From Liolophura sinensis (Eukaryota > Mollusca > Polyplacophora > Chitonida > Chitonidae), in assembly GCF_032854445.1 (NCBI RefSeq), contig NC_088301.1, positions 47,675,116 to 47,727,186 on the forward strand: a stretch of 52,071 nucleotides of DNA, given 5' to 3'. This document shows, one piece after another, positions 28,201-43,200 of this stretch (positions are counted from its first letter, which is position 1; each line of letters opens with the position of its first letter). Both the position numbers and the translations under genes were made by a program. The notes below the pieces were generated by a model that was given only the letters and a program-made list of their open reading frames with translations, made no database searches and had not been told where the DNA came from.

Positions 28201-31200
28201 ACAAGCTCTACACAGGGATATGTTGGAAGTCCATATTCTTGCAAAGAAAGTCAAACTAGAACAACTTTTCTAATTCGTAATGTTAAACTGCATAAGCTCA
28301 GTTTTGACCCCAAGAACTCACTGCCTCCGGTAACGCCATAGTTATTCAAAAAGAAGTGGCATGCTGGGGAATGGGTGTGGAGAGTACTTTATTTTACAAA
28401 AGCTGAACCAATATGCATTTAGAACAGAAAGACAGCCTACACTACACTCTTAGCAAATAGACTACACTGTTTTTCATAACAAAATTTCTTAACATCCAGC
28501 TTTAAAACCATACTGCCGTGAGATCTATACTACAATAGATAATAATAAAATAAATGAAGGTTATATTATTCTAAAACGTGTACAGAATTTCAAATATGCG
28601 AGTGTCAGAAACAGGGTTTACAGTAAAATCGATAGCAGTTTAGTAAACTGGTGTTGCCCTCAATCAAAAGATGATGAACTTCGCTCAACATCCAGCATGC
28701 AACTGGTTTTGGAATAATTATGACGTCACCTGAGACAATGGGTTCTTGCTGTCGAAACCAAGCTTATGGACTAACATTAGGAACTGGAAAAAGTGTCTTG
28801 ACTTCATTTTCCTTGTAATAATGTGAACTTCAAACATGTCAATGTGTAGAGCTCATGCTGTTACATGACACTGACCAAAGGCAATTTTGGTAGCGAATCT
28901 GCTGAATATAGGTGACTCTCTAAAAGAAATAAACTGTAAAAGTATTAAAAAAAATAATACATATTTAAACTGGTTACAAAATTACTCCCTAAAGTAATAA
29001 AAAAAAACATACCCTATACCATTCTGCTGAAGTAATACATGTACATGTACATGAGGATAGCAACTTTGATGCAGTCTGAGAAATCTTTTGTCTACACCAT
29101 CACAAATCATGCAGCTCCATCTAAAGAGGCCTTTCCACATATAAAATGTTTGAGAAATGGGAGTACATGATTCATCTTACCGTCTGAATTAAACATGTCA
29201 TCGATTAGATCCCTGACGAGTGTCAACGTAAATCAGAATTTGTCTAAAAGATTGCCACCCTTAAAGGAAACCTTGCATACTCTAACAAGCAGATTACACA
29301 CTCTCTTGCTTTGTAAAATGACGAGAGAGAGGAGGAACACATTTCAGGCTTCATACATAAATGTCAATAACGACATCCATGTGAAAGTAACTGTTTCAAA
29401 GAAAAGCCACACATGATCTAGCACCTGGCAAGCCAATTGTGTGTATGCCATCAAAATGTCTGAATTCCCAGGCAGTGGACAATACTATGGCCTCCTCTGA
29501 TGTTCCCTTTCTCTTTTAAGTTATCCTGGGCCTTAGAATGCCCTAAGGTGGCAGTTCCTGAAGAGAGGGAGTAATTGCTCATTACTGTATCATACTGCCC
29601 ACATTCAACCAATACAGTTTGTCAGGCGTGATTTCCTGTCAGATTTGAGATCTTTAACATCACTTCTATTGCTGGAAGAGTGATCAATATATAGTAAAGC
29701 ATGGGTAATAGTTTAAAGGGGGAATTCTCTTGTCTTTCACTGACTGTCAATATAGCTGAAGTACATGTAATGCTACTAGAATCTTTGCATGACAAAGTGT
29801 AGGTGCCTTAGTAGGGCTTAGGGCCACGACATTCGTGTATTTGACTGCCACGAGTCTGCCATGGTGATGGAAAGTGTAATACGAAGAACACCTCTTAGAC
29901 ACACAGTATGGTTCAATAATGCATGTCTGAAAAAGTTTGCATAATAACAATGAACCCTCAATAAAACAATCTAACAAGTTTCATTTCCATTTTGAAAAGA
30001 CTCATATATACATGTATGCGTGTATAAAAGAACAGATGTATACATGTATATGCTGACATGCACTGATGTACATGCATATATATGTGTAAACATAAACATG
30101 AACTATACAAACTGGTCAACATTTTAACACAAACTAAACTACACTTACATGTATCCTAGTGATTGTTTCTTGGGAAACATTCTGGAGCTATGGATACATG
30201 TATGTGCATGCAAATATGTACATAAAGCTTGTCAAAAAGAAAAAAAAAACCTTAGAGCACCATAACTGCCAAAGTGTCAAGTCCCTAAGTATGAATGTTG
30301 GAATGTTTTCTGCCCCATTAGTTTCATGCCACTAGATCAGATGGGTTCATCTTTTGCATAAGTTACACATTATGTGAAAAAAACTAAATTTTTTTCCACA
30401 GTTTCTCTAATGCTCTTGGCATGACAAGATCAGAGAGCACAAAGTACAGTTCAAATCACCGATGACATGTCCAATTCAATGGTAAGTAGGCCCAAGCTTG
30501 TCTCAAGTTGCCATGCCCAAAAAATCAATCAGCCATCTGACACCACTGAGAATAAGAATATGCCCAAAGTGGCTTTACGTACAAAATCTACATTTAACCA
30601 CAATTTTCTGACATTTTAATTATGAAAAAATAAAACTACATATTAGGCAAGTAATAAAATTCTCATATTAACAAAAAAAATGTTATATACCAGGACAGTA
30701 CAGTACGAAAACCAAGAACTCAATCTATATTGTCTCGTTTACATGTATTTCACAATAGTTTGTTTCTTTAATGAAAAATGTCTACATTGCTCATTTATTC
30801 TGACATACGTTAATGCTGAATTGAACAATTTTGTCACTTATACATCAGCACTCACACATATATGCCAAGAAAAACAGTGCCCACAATAAAACACTGTCCT
30901 TCGGTAAGGACTCGACAAACTTTCTGACTTAACAGTGCACTGGTCAGCAAGAGCTGGACTCACATGGCTGCAAGGACTTGTAAATCAATGTAGATTTTTT
31001 GTAGATTTGCACTAGTAACACAAAATACTCCTGAAAAACAGCTTGAAAACACAAACTTTTGATCGGAAACCAGTTCTATGTTGTACTACATATACCTATG
31101 TGTGTACAATATCCAAATTTTACTAAGCCGGATTTACCAAGTAGAGAAACCCTGTCAGGGTTCTTTTTTCCATGTGGTCGTTCGGACCAAGTCTAGTAAA

Positions 31201-34200
31201 ACTTAAGCCAGTCCAGTACATTTGTTCAGTTATTGGCCCGCCGGTCTTGTGAAAAATATTATCTTTGTCACTTTAAAAACCTGACTTTCAGATATATCTA
31301 TCTGTATAATATCCAGAAGATATGTACATGTATACAGAAACTAGTAATAATTTATTTCCTGCAAGGAACTGCATTATTTCATGTTGTTGACCTCCAAAAC
31401 TTGCAAATCTTCCCAGCCCTAAGATGACAATTCCTGCATCACTCGTACATTGTCTAGAAATGTGCAATGATTGTAAATGTGACCAGCAAGGTGCGAGTTG
31501 CACACATTACCAAGCAAAATCATGCTAACTTTCTCTGACCTCTTTAACCAAAGGGTTGGAGTCCAGAAACACCAAACAAAAGACTGCTGATTTGCAAGTG
31601 TGTTTCAGAAATTAAGACAACAAAAGTGGGTGACAATTCCAGATACATGTAAGATATTAAGAAACTTTTTGAAATCTATGCCGATATACCATGCCGTTGT
31701 AGTTGAACGTACTCAAGACAGCCTGGAGTTAAGTTGTTGATTATTTGATGTTCTTTTTTTGTTATTTTGATGAAACATTGCAGGTTTTAAGGCATATTAC
31801 TGGTCCAGTAGAATAAGAACAGGTCCAGTTCTTATATATATCTACTAGCCCTGCTGTTTTGGGGGTAACATCAACGCTGTCTGTGCCTACCGTAATGCAT
31901 GTAGAGTACAGGCCATATACAATGTACATATATATCCATGTATACGTTTTCAAGTTGTCTCAGCCAATTATGAATATGGTAAGTCTATAACATAGGGGGG
32001 ATTAAAACCTACTTTTACAATGGAATAAAAGTTGGTAGGTCCACTAATGACTTGCAATCATGTTGATTGTTTATCAATAGATACATACACGCAGTTCTCC
32101 ATTTAGACCATGCTGCCTTCCCCAGAGAAATTCCAGTCAACCGTCAACTACATGCACTTTGTTACCAGCTACATGTACATGCTCCTAGCCGTTGGCCCTA
32201 ACAGTTATGTTATACGTGTATACGTACTCAGGTTTAAATGTATAACTGCTAAATTGTATCCAACCAGTGGCAATAATTTAGCAGATGAAGAAGAAACACA
32301 CACAGCACTGTGCATTACAAGAATACAGTAGTAGTACATTTATGTAAACATTTCTAATGAAGACTCACCTGATGGCCGCCTGGCATTACGTATAGGTGGA
32401 GTGAAAGGTTCTGAAAGCAACAAAAGATCAGAATTATACAACTGTGGTATTGGAGATATACAATGTTAGTCATTTGCTTGTAATCTCTAAACTGTTGTTA
32501 GGTAATGGTAAGTAATTTGTTCACATTTTGGGGGTGAAAAATGTCTGAACAGGAACAATTTGACTGATCAATAGACTTATACATTTAGAGATTACTTGAA
32601 GATCGGGAAAGTGAAAAGAGCTGAATAACAGTCCCACATTGCTTTCACTTGACAGCAGACAGCGGGGAGGAAGCCAGCATAAGCTTGAATTGAACTCATT
32701 GATGGGAAGCTCCGGAGTCATTGCGCCAAGCTGGCGTGCTAAACCACACAGCCCTGGATGACTCCTAAAGTTTTATGAAAGTGGTCCCAGGAAACGACTG
32801 TGATGTCTGCAGTGAATGACATACTATACATGTGCACCCAAAATAAGTGCTACCCTACTCTAGCAAAGAACATCTGGTTTCATCTTAGCAAATAAAACTG
32901 TTCTGGAGACAGGGCTTGAAAAGGAATACACAGACCAATCGCCATGATGAAATGGAAGCACACTTTAAAGCATATCATGAGAATGCAGAATGTGAGAGAT
33001 GAAGAGATAACTTCCAATCTGATTAGAATATTGAAACTTGTGTCATACCTTAGATTGTGTAACAGTACAACTCATGCTAAGTGCAAGAAAATAACTTAAA
33101 TTTCGGAATTCTCATACCTTTCAAGAACCTGGCTAATCTTACAGGGGATAGAAGATTTATTCACATTTCCAGAACATTTCATGCCCAGTACGAACTGCAA
33201 TAATAACTACTGTTTAGCCTGCCGTAAATAACCTAAAGTTTCGCCCTAGGATTTGGTAAGCGTATCCCAAGATTCATTGCTTTAGATGTCGTTACGCACT
33301 AAGCACCCCGGGAGAGCATCAGGGGATTATACTGACAGTTCACAAGTGTAATAATTAAGCTCATGCTTCACTTAGCAGTTAGTCTATGCTCCTACTACCA
33401 ACAGTTCATGTTTTCGTCAGTTTCAATCATACTAATTTTAGTACATGTCCTTCGAAACAGGTTGATTGTTTTATAATCATTATTTTGTGATAAACAGGAA
33501 TTTGGGAGAACACTCTGTGGAGATTAAGCCTGATTACCCAGTACCTTTTTTGAACTGCAGGGCTCTCTATATACAAAGCTGAAGCAGAACTTAACACACC
33601 GTGAATCCACGCCTGCAAACTAGGGCTACCAGCACATGAGATGAAGATGTCATATTGCAATCAAAGTGACCCCTACACACGTGCGTCTGCCCCATTGCTG
33701 TTAAACATTTCATGTTCATCCAGGCGTAATCTGAAAGTGTGTCAACTTCTGCCCATATTTTGTAATCAAGAATACTTAATTTACTTAATATTTAATTGAG
33801 TCCCCTCATATGAAATTTAACAGATTAGTCTTACAGATTGGTTTTACCTACATGCAGATACAAGCCACTTACAATCACAGGACTCGATTCGCAAACTGTA
33901 TACAGGAATTTTGTTTATAAACTTTTGTTTATAAAAACAGTGACCGTGTTGTGCGGACTCCTATGTGATAACGACTCAAAGAAATCCTGTCTCCCTATAT
34001 GTCGGACTTGCACACAATGCTACCGAAAAAGGGTACAAGTAAATTGTAGTAGTTTTTGGAAACCTTGCTTGGAATATGTTTTCTGCGTTTAGGTTCAGGT
34101 GGAGGTTCCCCACGTAAAAACGTTGGAAAACAAACTCTTCTGCAATAAGAGGACAGTTCTGACGGTAAGGAAACAAAAGTGCGTGTAGACTGACATGCTT

Positions 34201-37200
34201 TTACAGACATGGGAAGCTGATGACAGATACTTCTCAATAAAATTCGTTTTAATTTAAATAAATATCGTACCGGCACATGTAAATGAAGTATCTAAAGTGA
34301 TGGCGCAGCTAAATTTTTGTGTACCATTTTCCACACCTTGGTGGCCCAAGCCTGAATTGGTAAACCATCACTGAACAGCAATCTAGCTGTTTTCGAATCT
34401 AACAGTTCAAACCAGCGTCCTGCAATGTTTTAAGTTTGAAGTTTTAGATTTTTCGCCAACTTTTGGCAAGATACATGTACATGTATGTGCTGGCTGTTCA
34501 AAAATTTCTTTCAATGGGATTTTGCATCAGAAATTTATTTGATTTTTCCTTTTTTTGTCTTTTTGGAGGTGGGTGTGGGAGGGGCTATCCTAGTTCCTCG
34601 TAACTGTATTTTGTTGTCAACAGTTTATTTTCCATCAGGCAGCACGTACCTTGCCTGAGATTTGACCATGAAACATGACGGAAGTCAGCTGGACTCATCC
34701 AATCAAAATTCTAAGCTGGTTGAATTAATGTTAAAAAGACGGTTTACCGGTGTTTGTTTCGACATATATTGATAATTGGTGGATTCAACAAATACCAAAC
34801 ATTAGGATGGACTCTACAGCACGTTTGTGAAATTCGTCGAATATGTCTGCTGAGTAGGTTATCTCCCTTTGTTGGGTTGTGAATACAATGGTCACAACGC
34901 TGAAGCTATTCACCAATACATCGGTTGTCTTCGCTGAGTTGATGGATCTTTGCAAGATAAATTCGGTACATGATAACTCAATGACAGGATACAGAAATAT
35001 ATGGTGTCAGCAAACTTCATATTGGACTCGACTAACATTAAAAGTTGTGCTTCAGTGTTTGGAATATATCAAGAGGTATGGATAGTTAAAACCAACAAAG
35101 CAAGAGAATACTCTACATGTATATGATATGATATTTTTTAGCACGAAAAAGGATTTAAAAAATGGGTCTGGACTGTATAGATTCCAGGCTGACAATTGTT
35201 TTTAAAGAGCAGAAATGGTCAACTGGTTGCCATGGTAATTCCTAAATTCCTAACAATTCCTAAACTGTAAATCACATCTTCATACCAATTTACTTAAACT
35301 TGTTCTAAATCCCTTCTCCTAACGTTGGAATTTAGGTTCAAAAGAAAGGCAAATGGCAATCTGGCAACATCTAAATTTTGACAATGCAGGTAGAGAGAGG
35401 GTATCCTCAACACATCCTGATATTTGTATCAAGAATTACAAATGTCCCACCAAACCCCTGAATTACATGTATACCCTAGACAAAAACACACCTCTCTTAC
35501 ACACAGCCATTGGTTGCCATAACAACATGCAAAATTGAAATACATGTATGTGGGTCACTGAACACTGCATCGTCAAAGTTACAACACTAATTAAACCAAA
35601 ACTCTTCAAGGCATGAATAAAAACTAACACTGGGTGGATATACATGTATGCTGATTATGTGCATGACTGGATATTCTTCAACAAATTGTGGCAGTGGGCA
35701 TACAAATTAAAATATCTGAGTTAAATGTACACGTACATACAGGTGTACACCTACACCTGCAAAATAATAATGGAGCAAGCAAACAGCAGTAAATCTTTAC
35801 CAATGTTTTAGAGAAGATAAATATGTCTGAATGGGAATTACATTCAAAGTCATGGTAGCCAAATGAAGAGTGTCTTGGGTTCTGATCCATCAAGATTTAA
35901 TGCGGTACTCATGAACCATTTTTACGGTAAGCCAGGAACTACAAGTGCATCTACTTGAACATACATGTATTAACAGTATCAAGACATGTTTATAGACATT
36001 TTTCTACTTAACTGCAAAGTGTACATTTAACAATCTGTAGTACATGTACATATATACAAGTATATATTATACATTTCATAAATCAATTTAATTTAATATA
36101 GATTTTTGGGAATATCGCCCTTGCATATTTTTGGATTCTTCGTAGTCTTAGTTTACTTGTCAAAGTAGTTCCATTTGCAAAATTTAAACAAATTACATGG
36201 AAGTACATTGAATTCTTCTCTATTTAATAAACAAAATCTGAAGGTCTTCTTCACAGAAACTTTTGTTACATGCATGTACAGATGTGTGTAACAACAACTT
36301 AGTGAAAACTTTGGGTACACATTTGTGAGCGTGTTATATTGAATTGCATGTTGTAGTTAAACATGTTATGATGAGAGGTCTATATCACAAAAAAAGAGCA
36401 TAACTGCCACTGCAATTTTACCTTCAGAACATGCTTGAATAAATAATACACAAACATGCCAAAAGGTTGAAGAATTTCAGTAACCTCAAAAAACTAATAT
36501 AGACAGATGGACAACCATCTTTCTCCCTTTCTGTCCCTCTCCCTCATTTATCTGCAGACATCCCTTACACAAATTAGTCATTTTTTTTTCTACAATGATA
36601 CAAACCTTCGATAGATGACACTCTGGAAACCAGCATTATGTCCAAGTCAACACCTATCTGATCATAGAAATTTGCAATAAAACAACCCTCAGTCAACTGT
36701 ATGGTAAATCCACAAAAATATCAGCAACAGCCAACTCACTGAAGACATAGGAAACAACACTATAAACATGTAACCAGTACTAGTCACAACCTGCAACGTA
36801 CATTCACAAAAGCTGGATAAAAATCAATCCGTTTGGAATGTCATGGCTTTCACCATTTTCACCATTTCACACAGCAACTAGTTCTGTCTACATGTGCATG
36901 TAGTTGTCAGTGCAAAACTTTCCCATCATCTCGCTTTCTGATCCCTACAGATTATGGCCGAAGCTCCAGGTATCCCCCTGTAACAACACTCTTTGTCAGC
37001 AGTCAGAAGGGAATCAGCAAACTGACCTGGAAAACCTGTGGTCAACCCACACCAAAGTGCCTTAATATAAGCCTTGGTAAACTAAGCAATTGCCTCAACA
37101 AACATCCCCTACTTTGATCCAATCCTTTTCAAAATTCCGAAGGACAGTGACGATTCAACATCCATATTTATTCACGGGAGGGTTCAATGAATGCTTAAGT

Positions 37201-40200
37201 TGTGACACAGCCATGCAGAGTATACCCTACATTGTACATACATCAGCAGCAAATGAGCTCATCTCTATTCCATGCAAATCCGCAATCAAGAAACTGTCAC
37301 CAACGATAATCGTCACAGGAATTGGTCAGCTTAGTTAACCTTCACATCGGTGAAGAGCACTGTCTCCTTCAAAATACCCGATGACCTGGTGCGCTTCAAA
37401 ATTAGAGGATAGTGCAGATACAGGGGGCATCTTTCTATACAGATGTCTGTGGCACACACAATTTGTTCATTCTCATGTTTGCCATATCTCCATTCAAACA
37501 ACTGTGCAGTGAAGCCAGATGGGTTCTGGGTATTCCACACGTTTGCAGCTTGACAACTCTTGTAATATATTTGATACATGTATATTACAAGTTATCCCCA
37601 TTATGGCAACAAGATGTACGAATGGAAAGGTATGTACCTGTATAAAATCAAAGAATGGTGCTGGTAAATGGATGTTGCAATGCATGTCCTCCAAATGTGA
37701 ATACATCACATGCACTGTTAGTTATTTTCATTAGACATAAAGTGGTAATGTTAACTGTCTTTTGTCAATGAAAATATTTACCTACATGTAACCAGTATAG
37801 TTGCACATGTAGGATATTGTTATGGCTTAGGCTAAATCATTTCGCATGCTTTCACTGGGGTTAACATTCCACATGAGGTACATGTACATGTAGAACACTG
37901 AAACACAAAATCATTTCACATTATGAAAATTCTTGTGACTGAATAGAAGCTTGAAATTCTAGTTGAACAAGCCTTGATAAATTGACCCCTTTTAAAGGAT
38001 ATGACAGCACCCGGCTAAAACACATTTCAATTGAAAGCAGGATGCTCAAGCTTTCTAAAAAAATATATCATACCTTGTTTTCTAATAATATTTTGCCGAT
38101 TAAAATGACAGCATGACCCTACTGAGAAAATGGTTGGTGTGAATCGAGGTAGACATCTCGATCATTTTATCCAATCAACCGTGTTGCTATCAGATAGTGC
38201 GACATAAGCTGTGATATAGCCTTTACCTTTCCACTCACTGAAGTAACACATGATAAGACAGAACTATTATATAAGACTATATTTTGAGATAGTTTACAAC
38301 CATTTACTGAAGTGTAGCTGAACTGCCGAAGGCCCATTTCTCACAGAGTTCTGTGATACAGGTTTGTGCCGTGTACTGACCACCACAGATGTGAAACTAG
38401 TTGACTTACGAGCTGAAAGTGCGAAAAGTTATGTCAGATAGTAACACACTGTCTCGGCCCAAACCAAATTCATTTCCCCATTAGGCCCTATGTGTTCAAA
38501 CTGTACAAGTACGTACATTAATGGTCATTTTAATTTTTGAGGTTTGTATAATAAATAATAAATATTAAATAAATAGTTCAAAATGAACCAGGCCTATTTA
38601 ACTGGGCTGCTGGGGAAGACGGCAAATCGAGGAATGCCTGTGGCAAATTCACAGATACTGAACTGATGTAAATGGTACATGTAGTAGGCATACTGCAGGA
38701 GCTACTGTAGAAGAAATAACTGGCTTATCATTCTAATGTGTCTAACTTCCAGAAAAGCATCTATAACTTATTAATCGCTTGGGCTTTCATCACAGATGTC
38801 AAAGCATATGAGCACTATTTGATCACACAGTTTAATAGTTCAGCAAATCTGCCCCAGCTGCCTGTGGGTAACTCAGTGCTACAAAAGGAATGAATATGAA
38901 TGAAGTTAATACATTTAATTCACATCAACCTGTGTGGGGTTTATTTAAATAACTCACTCACTGACAATTTTATTCTGAACTTTTCATTCTTTGTGATTCG
39001 ATAGCAGGGGTTGCAGTATTATTTTTTTTCTATGATAACCTGCCTAATGTGACGGGTCAACATTTCTTGGCCCGCACAAACTTGTTAACAACTGCCATCT
39101 TTGGGTCAAATGATAATAAAACGGTTGTTGATATAGACTAAATCCAAATGTAGGGCCTACATTAGAAGACAAGAATTTGTTATTTCATGCTTTAATTATT
39201 CGCAGTACATAGTATAAATCTGAAGTGTTTCTGAAGATATGTTGCTAGCTGTTCTCATGATATCTTTTAGTCCGTCGCATTAGCATCTTTCTTCGCGAAA
39301 TTGTAAGTACACATATGTCAGGAACTGGACCCCCCCATAATAATTTAACCCTGCAGACTGACCATTCGCGGGGAATTGAAATCAGACATTTGGGAGTGAT
39401 ATTAGGATGATTTTGTGCAATACAGATGCAGCACTTGCAATGTAGTAATGAAAAAGACCATTTTTAACCCTTTGCTACATCTTCTTCATGGCAAACACTC
39501 AAGACTGTCACAAAGACACAAGTCACGGTAGGCATTCTCCACGGCTGTGATGGTGGTATAGCAGCTTTTGTTGTACACTACGACGTCTGAAAACTAACCC
39601 GTGCTGGAGAGCATTGAGCACAGAGTTCGCTGTGGAGATTTGATTTTGACAAGACTATCCACTTTAAATCTCCCATGTACGCTAGCTTTCAGGGAACAGG
39701 CGTGCACACAAATCTTTAGGCGTATACCGTTACGCTCTGTTTTAATTTTAAAAGCGTATCAGTTAATTTTTCAAGCGTATTTACGCCCCTTATCTGTAAT
39801 CACTGGTAACTCCTTAGTGCCCTTGAACCAAAGGTTGAAAACATGGGATATTTTGTACCATGCACTAGTTATCACAGGGAAGCATTTAAGAACACCGGAG
39901 AAGCTACAATGTACAGTTCAGACCCTGTACAAGAATTCAGGAAGTCCAAAATTCAGAAATTGAATGCCTGTATATGGTTGTTTTGATGAATGAGCCAGAA
40001 AAGGTAGACAATGTTTACAACAAGGTCTCACTCCTTTTCAGGAAACTGCAAACTAGCCAGTGTGCCCTATTACTTGAAAGATAGACATTCAAACAGATTT
40101 CCTTTTACAATGCATGCTCCTCACTGACTCTCATTAAAAGGATCAAGCTAAGCACAGATGGCATCCAATATAAAAGACTACAGCATGGAGAGTAAAACGA

Positions 40201-43200
40201 GAGCAAAGATAACATTGTGATAGTTGATAAATGGTTGCATATAGTCTCGTAAATTCTAGACTCTTGTCAATTTGAAAATGTTGAACAAATCCGGTAACAT
40301 GAGCATTTTGCTATAAATATACCAAACTAATGACTTCCTGTCAAGATGAATTCACGCAATATGGCTGACTTGCTTAAATTCAGATAAAAATGTTAGTGAG
40401 AGGATTATAACCAGTGCGTTCATGAAAAGTCACCTTGGGTCCTATAATAATGCCAAGGTGCATGTTGGTGTTTTTAAAGGCTTGAAATGTTATTCATAAG
40501 ATAATGTTGTCCTCCAAATCGCAAAAATATTCGGAAACCTCAAAGCTCAGCAAAACAAATGTCATGCTGACTCTTTCCATAATTTTTATCCCTTTTACTT
40601 GGGCCAGAGAGCCGGACTGACACGGTTTTCAAATTAAGAAATTAGTAAGTTCATCAGTCAACTCAACCAACAGAAAAGTAGTTAAACAGTAGAAACAAGG
40701 TTCCTTATATTTAATTCAAATGCATGCATCTGCCAATGCTCACCCTTTTGGAATATGCACGCTACAGTGCATGGAATCTACCTTTGACTGTCTGTGTGTA
40801 TGGTTCTTTTACATGTCCAGTACTTCTATTTTAGGCGCCTTGCATTGGAATGAGACACCACAGCATCAACAGCTTGTCATCAACTTGACAAGAGACAATT
40901 TAAATGTCTAAATCAGTGTGGTTATAATGTTCTGACATGTCACTGTCACTCTATTTGACATTAAATTCTAAGATTTTTTTTTTTTTGTTGACACCCCAAC
41001 CTGTCATATTATTCTGACATCGGGCCAACGAGTCCTGTTTCCTTTCTCTAACCTTTCGGTGCTTAGCGCCAAACGAGGCCACCACAAGTACTATTTTTGA
41101 AGTCCTTGGTATGACCCAACCCAGGTTTGATCCCAGATCTCCCGACTTCGAGGTGAAAACCAACCTATAAACTGACTGAGTGTATTCAAATATAAACAGC
41201 AGAGTTCAACTGATATGCAAATCACAACTTCACAACTACACACCAACACCGATCGACCACTTGTTGTTGCGGTAATTGTATTGAATTCTTTTCCATGGTC
41301 AATAGAGTAAGTGTTGTCCACATCTCTGTAATAGTCCTAATTAAAATGAACAGGAACTAGGCAAGTGAAGGTATGTAAAATTTCAAACTCCCATCTGCTA
41401 GTTTAGATTTAGCAGGAAATTTCACAACTGTGTTGACTTTTTGTTTTCACAAGGGGCAGGGTCAATGAAGCTGTCAGTTTACCTCTAAGACATTTATGCA
41501 CAGGTGCCTGAACTCCCTGAAAATGTGAGTAGGAATGGAAGTAGCCTTGCATTAACACAATACAATGGTTGCTATATGAAGCTGGTAATGGGCATCAAAT
41601 TCCACACAAGTGAACACAATGTTCAATTCATGTATGTTGAGTTTATGTTCACCATTTAATGAAATCAGGAATTAAAACATGTTGGGGAAACAAGGTTTCA
41701 GCATGTGTAGTTTCTGAAACCTTGCCCCTTGTGCAAGGCTTGTACAACTTGAACATACATGTACATTTTATGGGAGTATAAAAACATACTTATCATTCAG
41801 GGCTTTATTGCTGAAATACATTTGCATTATGATTTTTTACATTTATTTTGGGGGCTGTGAACTGCCATCACTGTTCCCAGTGTAATGCATTTGACAATGC
41901 TGTGTAGTTGGTAAAACTGAAGAAACATTCAATACCTTGCCAGTTGACAGGAACAGGCTTTGAGACAGTTTCGGATTTATTCCTTTTCACAGACTTCTCT
42001 GTATGTACAGACATGTTGTCTTAGTTTCTTTATTCACATGACTTTGTTGCCATCTACACTGTATGTTAAGGAATTTGACTGACAAGTGGAATGAACATGT
42101 GTGCAATTCCCTCTTTTGGTGTTGGAACATTTTTCCAGAAGGACATCATTTTATCTGCCAAACCAGCCTTTAAAGACCCAGTTTTATAAGATCGATAGAA
42201 TTCTCAGAAACAGGTAATATGTACAACTCCGATATTTCAGTTCATCTGCTGTATATTCAGTGTCCTGTGACAAGTATATGACTTGAAAGATAGCCCCAAT
42301 ACACTGATGCTGAATTCCAGCTCAACATAGTGCTACACCTATCATTAAGTAGTTTATTTCTTGACAAATTATTTATATGCTTTTTCAAATGTGGTAAATT
42401 TTATAAATTTAAAGCATCAATACAGTACATAAGAAATAAATGACAAATCCTCAAAAAAATGTGAATGAAAAGTAATAAATATCTACATATATATATATGT
42501 ATACATACAGTGCTACCAGGGCATATATACAGGCTTATATTTCATACTATTTCATGTCAGTAAAGCTGATGAACAAAATAAAAATATGCTAAAAATGACC
42601 AAATTTCGAGGCACACAATGCTTAGTTACAACAGCTAAGCCCCACTTTGCTGTATCATTTTATTGCACACTCTTTTGTCATACAATCTCTGCTACATAAA
42701 CAAGACTTCCTCCATTCACATATACCCTCTTTCTTCAACCTTTTCAACTACCACTATCATTTTGAAACATTCGGTGAGAACTATGGGTTGTAGAGAAATA
42801 ATCTGCACAGTTTTATGAAGATTTTATCTTCAGTGACACAAACAAATCACTGGTGTCATTTTCATAAAATTGTATGAATAAATTCCACCTAAAAAGGTTC
42901 TTTAATGGTCAAAAAGGTTAAATATGTAAAGTATGTATATGTAATTCTACAATATTTAGCAAACAGGGTCCCCGTTTCACAAAACTCATGAAGCGCTAAG
43001 TTCCCACAACTACCATGGCAACCTTATACCTACAATACAGGTTGCCATGGAACCCACGTGCCCTAGAACTTTGGCGGTGGAGGTCACATGAATCACAAAA
43101 TGGAGACAGTCCGCCAAATGACATTCAGGGACCACCTGATCAACACATCTTGTTCCCATGACATATCATCCAAACCACTGGTTTGCTCTGCCTGTAGCCA

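Larger units (their letters stand above)
24074..32368 (-). other. PRKAR2 intron between exons 2 and 3
   Basis: This 8.3-kb intron contains a nested inverted/direct repeat block (24687-24764), a (GT)22 microsatellite (25197-25240) and a long inverted repeat (28164-28893). The rest is AT-rich with many ACATGTA motifs and no recognised gene. Confidence 0.7.

Noticed and set aside
32640-32762. Possible tRNA gene
   Set aside because: A and B boxes are degenerate and the arms do not pair into a clover-leaf; the sequence matches a SINE head.
39601-39963. 120-codon plus-strand open frame, among the longest in the window
   Set aside because: It lies in intron 1, shows no domain or known family pattern, and lacks good context; frames of this length are expected by chance in 52 kb.
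42725-42900. Possible fifth MITE copy starting CTTCAACCTTTTCA
   Set aside because: Only the first terminal words match and the interior does not align well enough with copies A-C.
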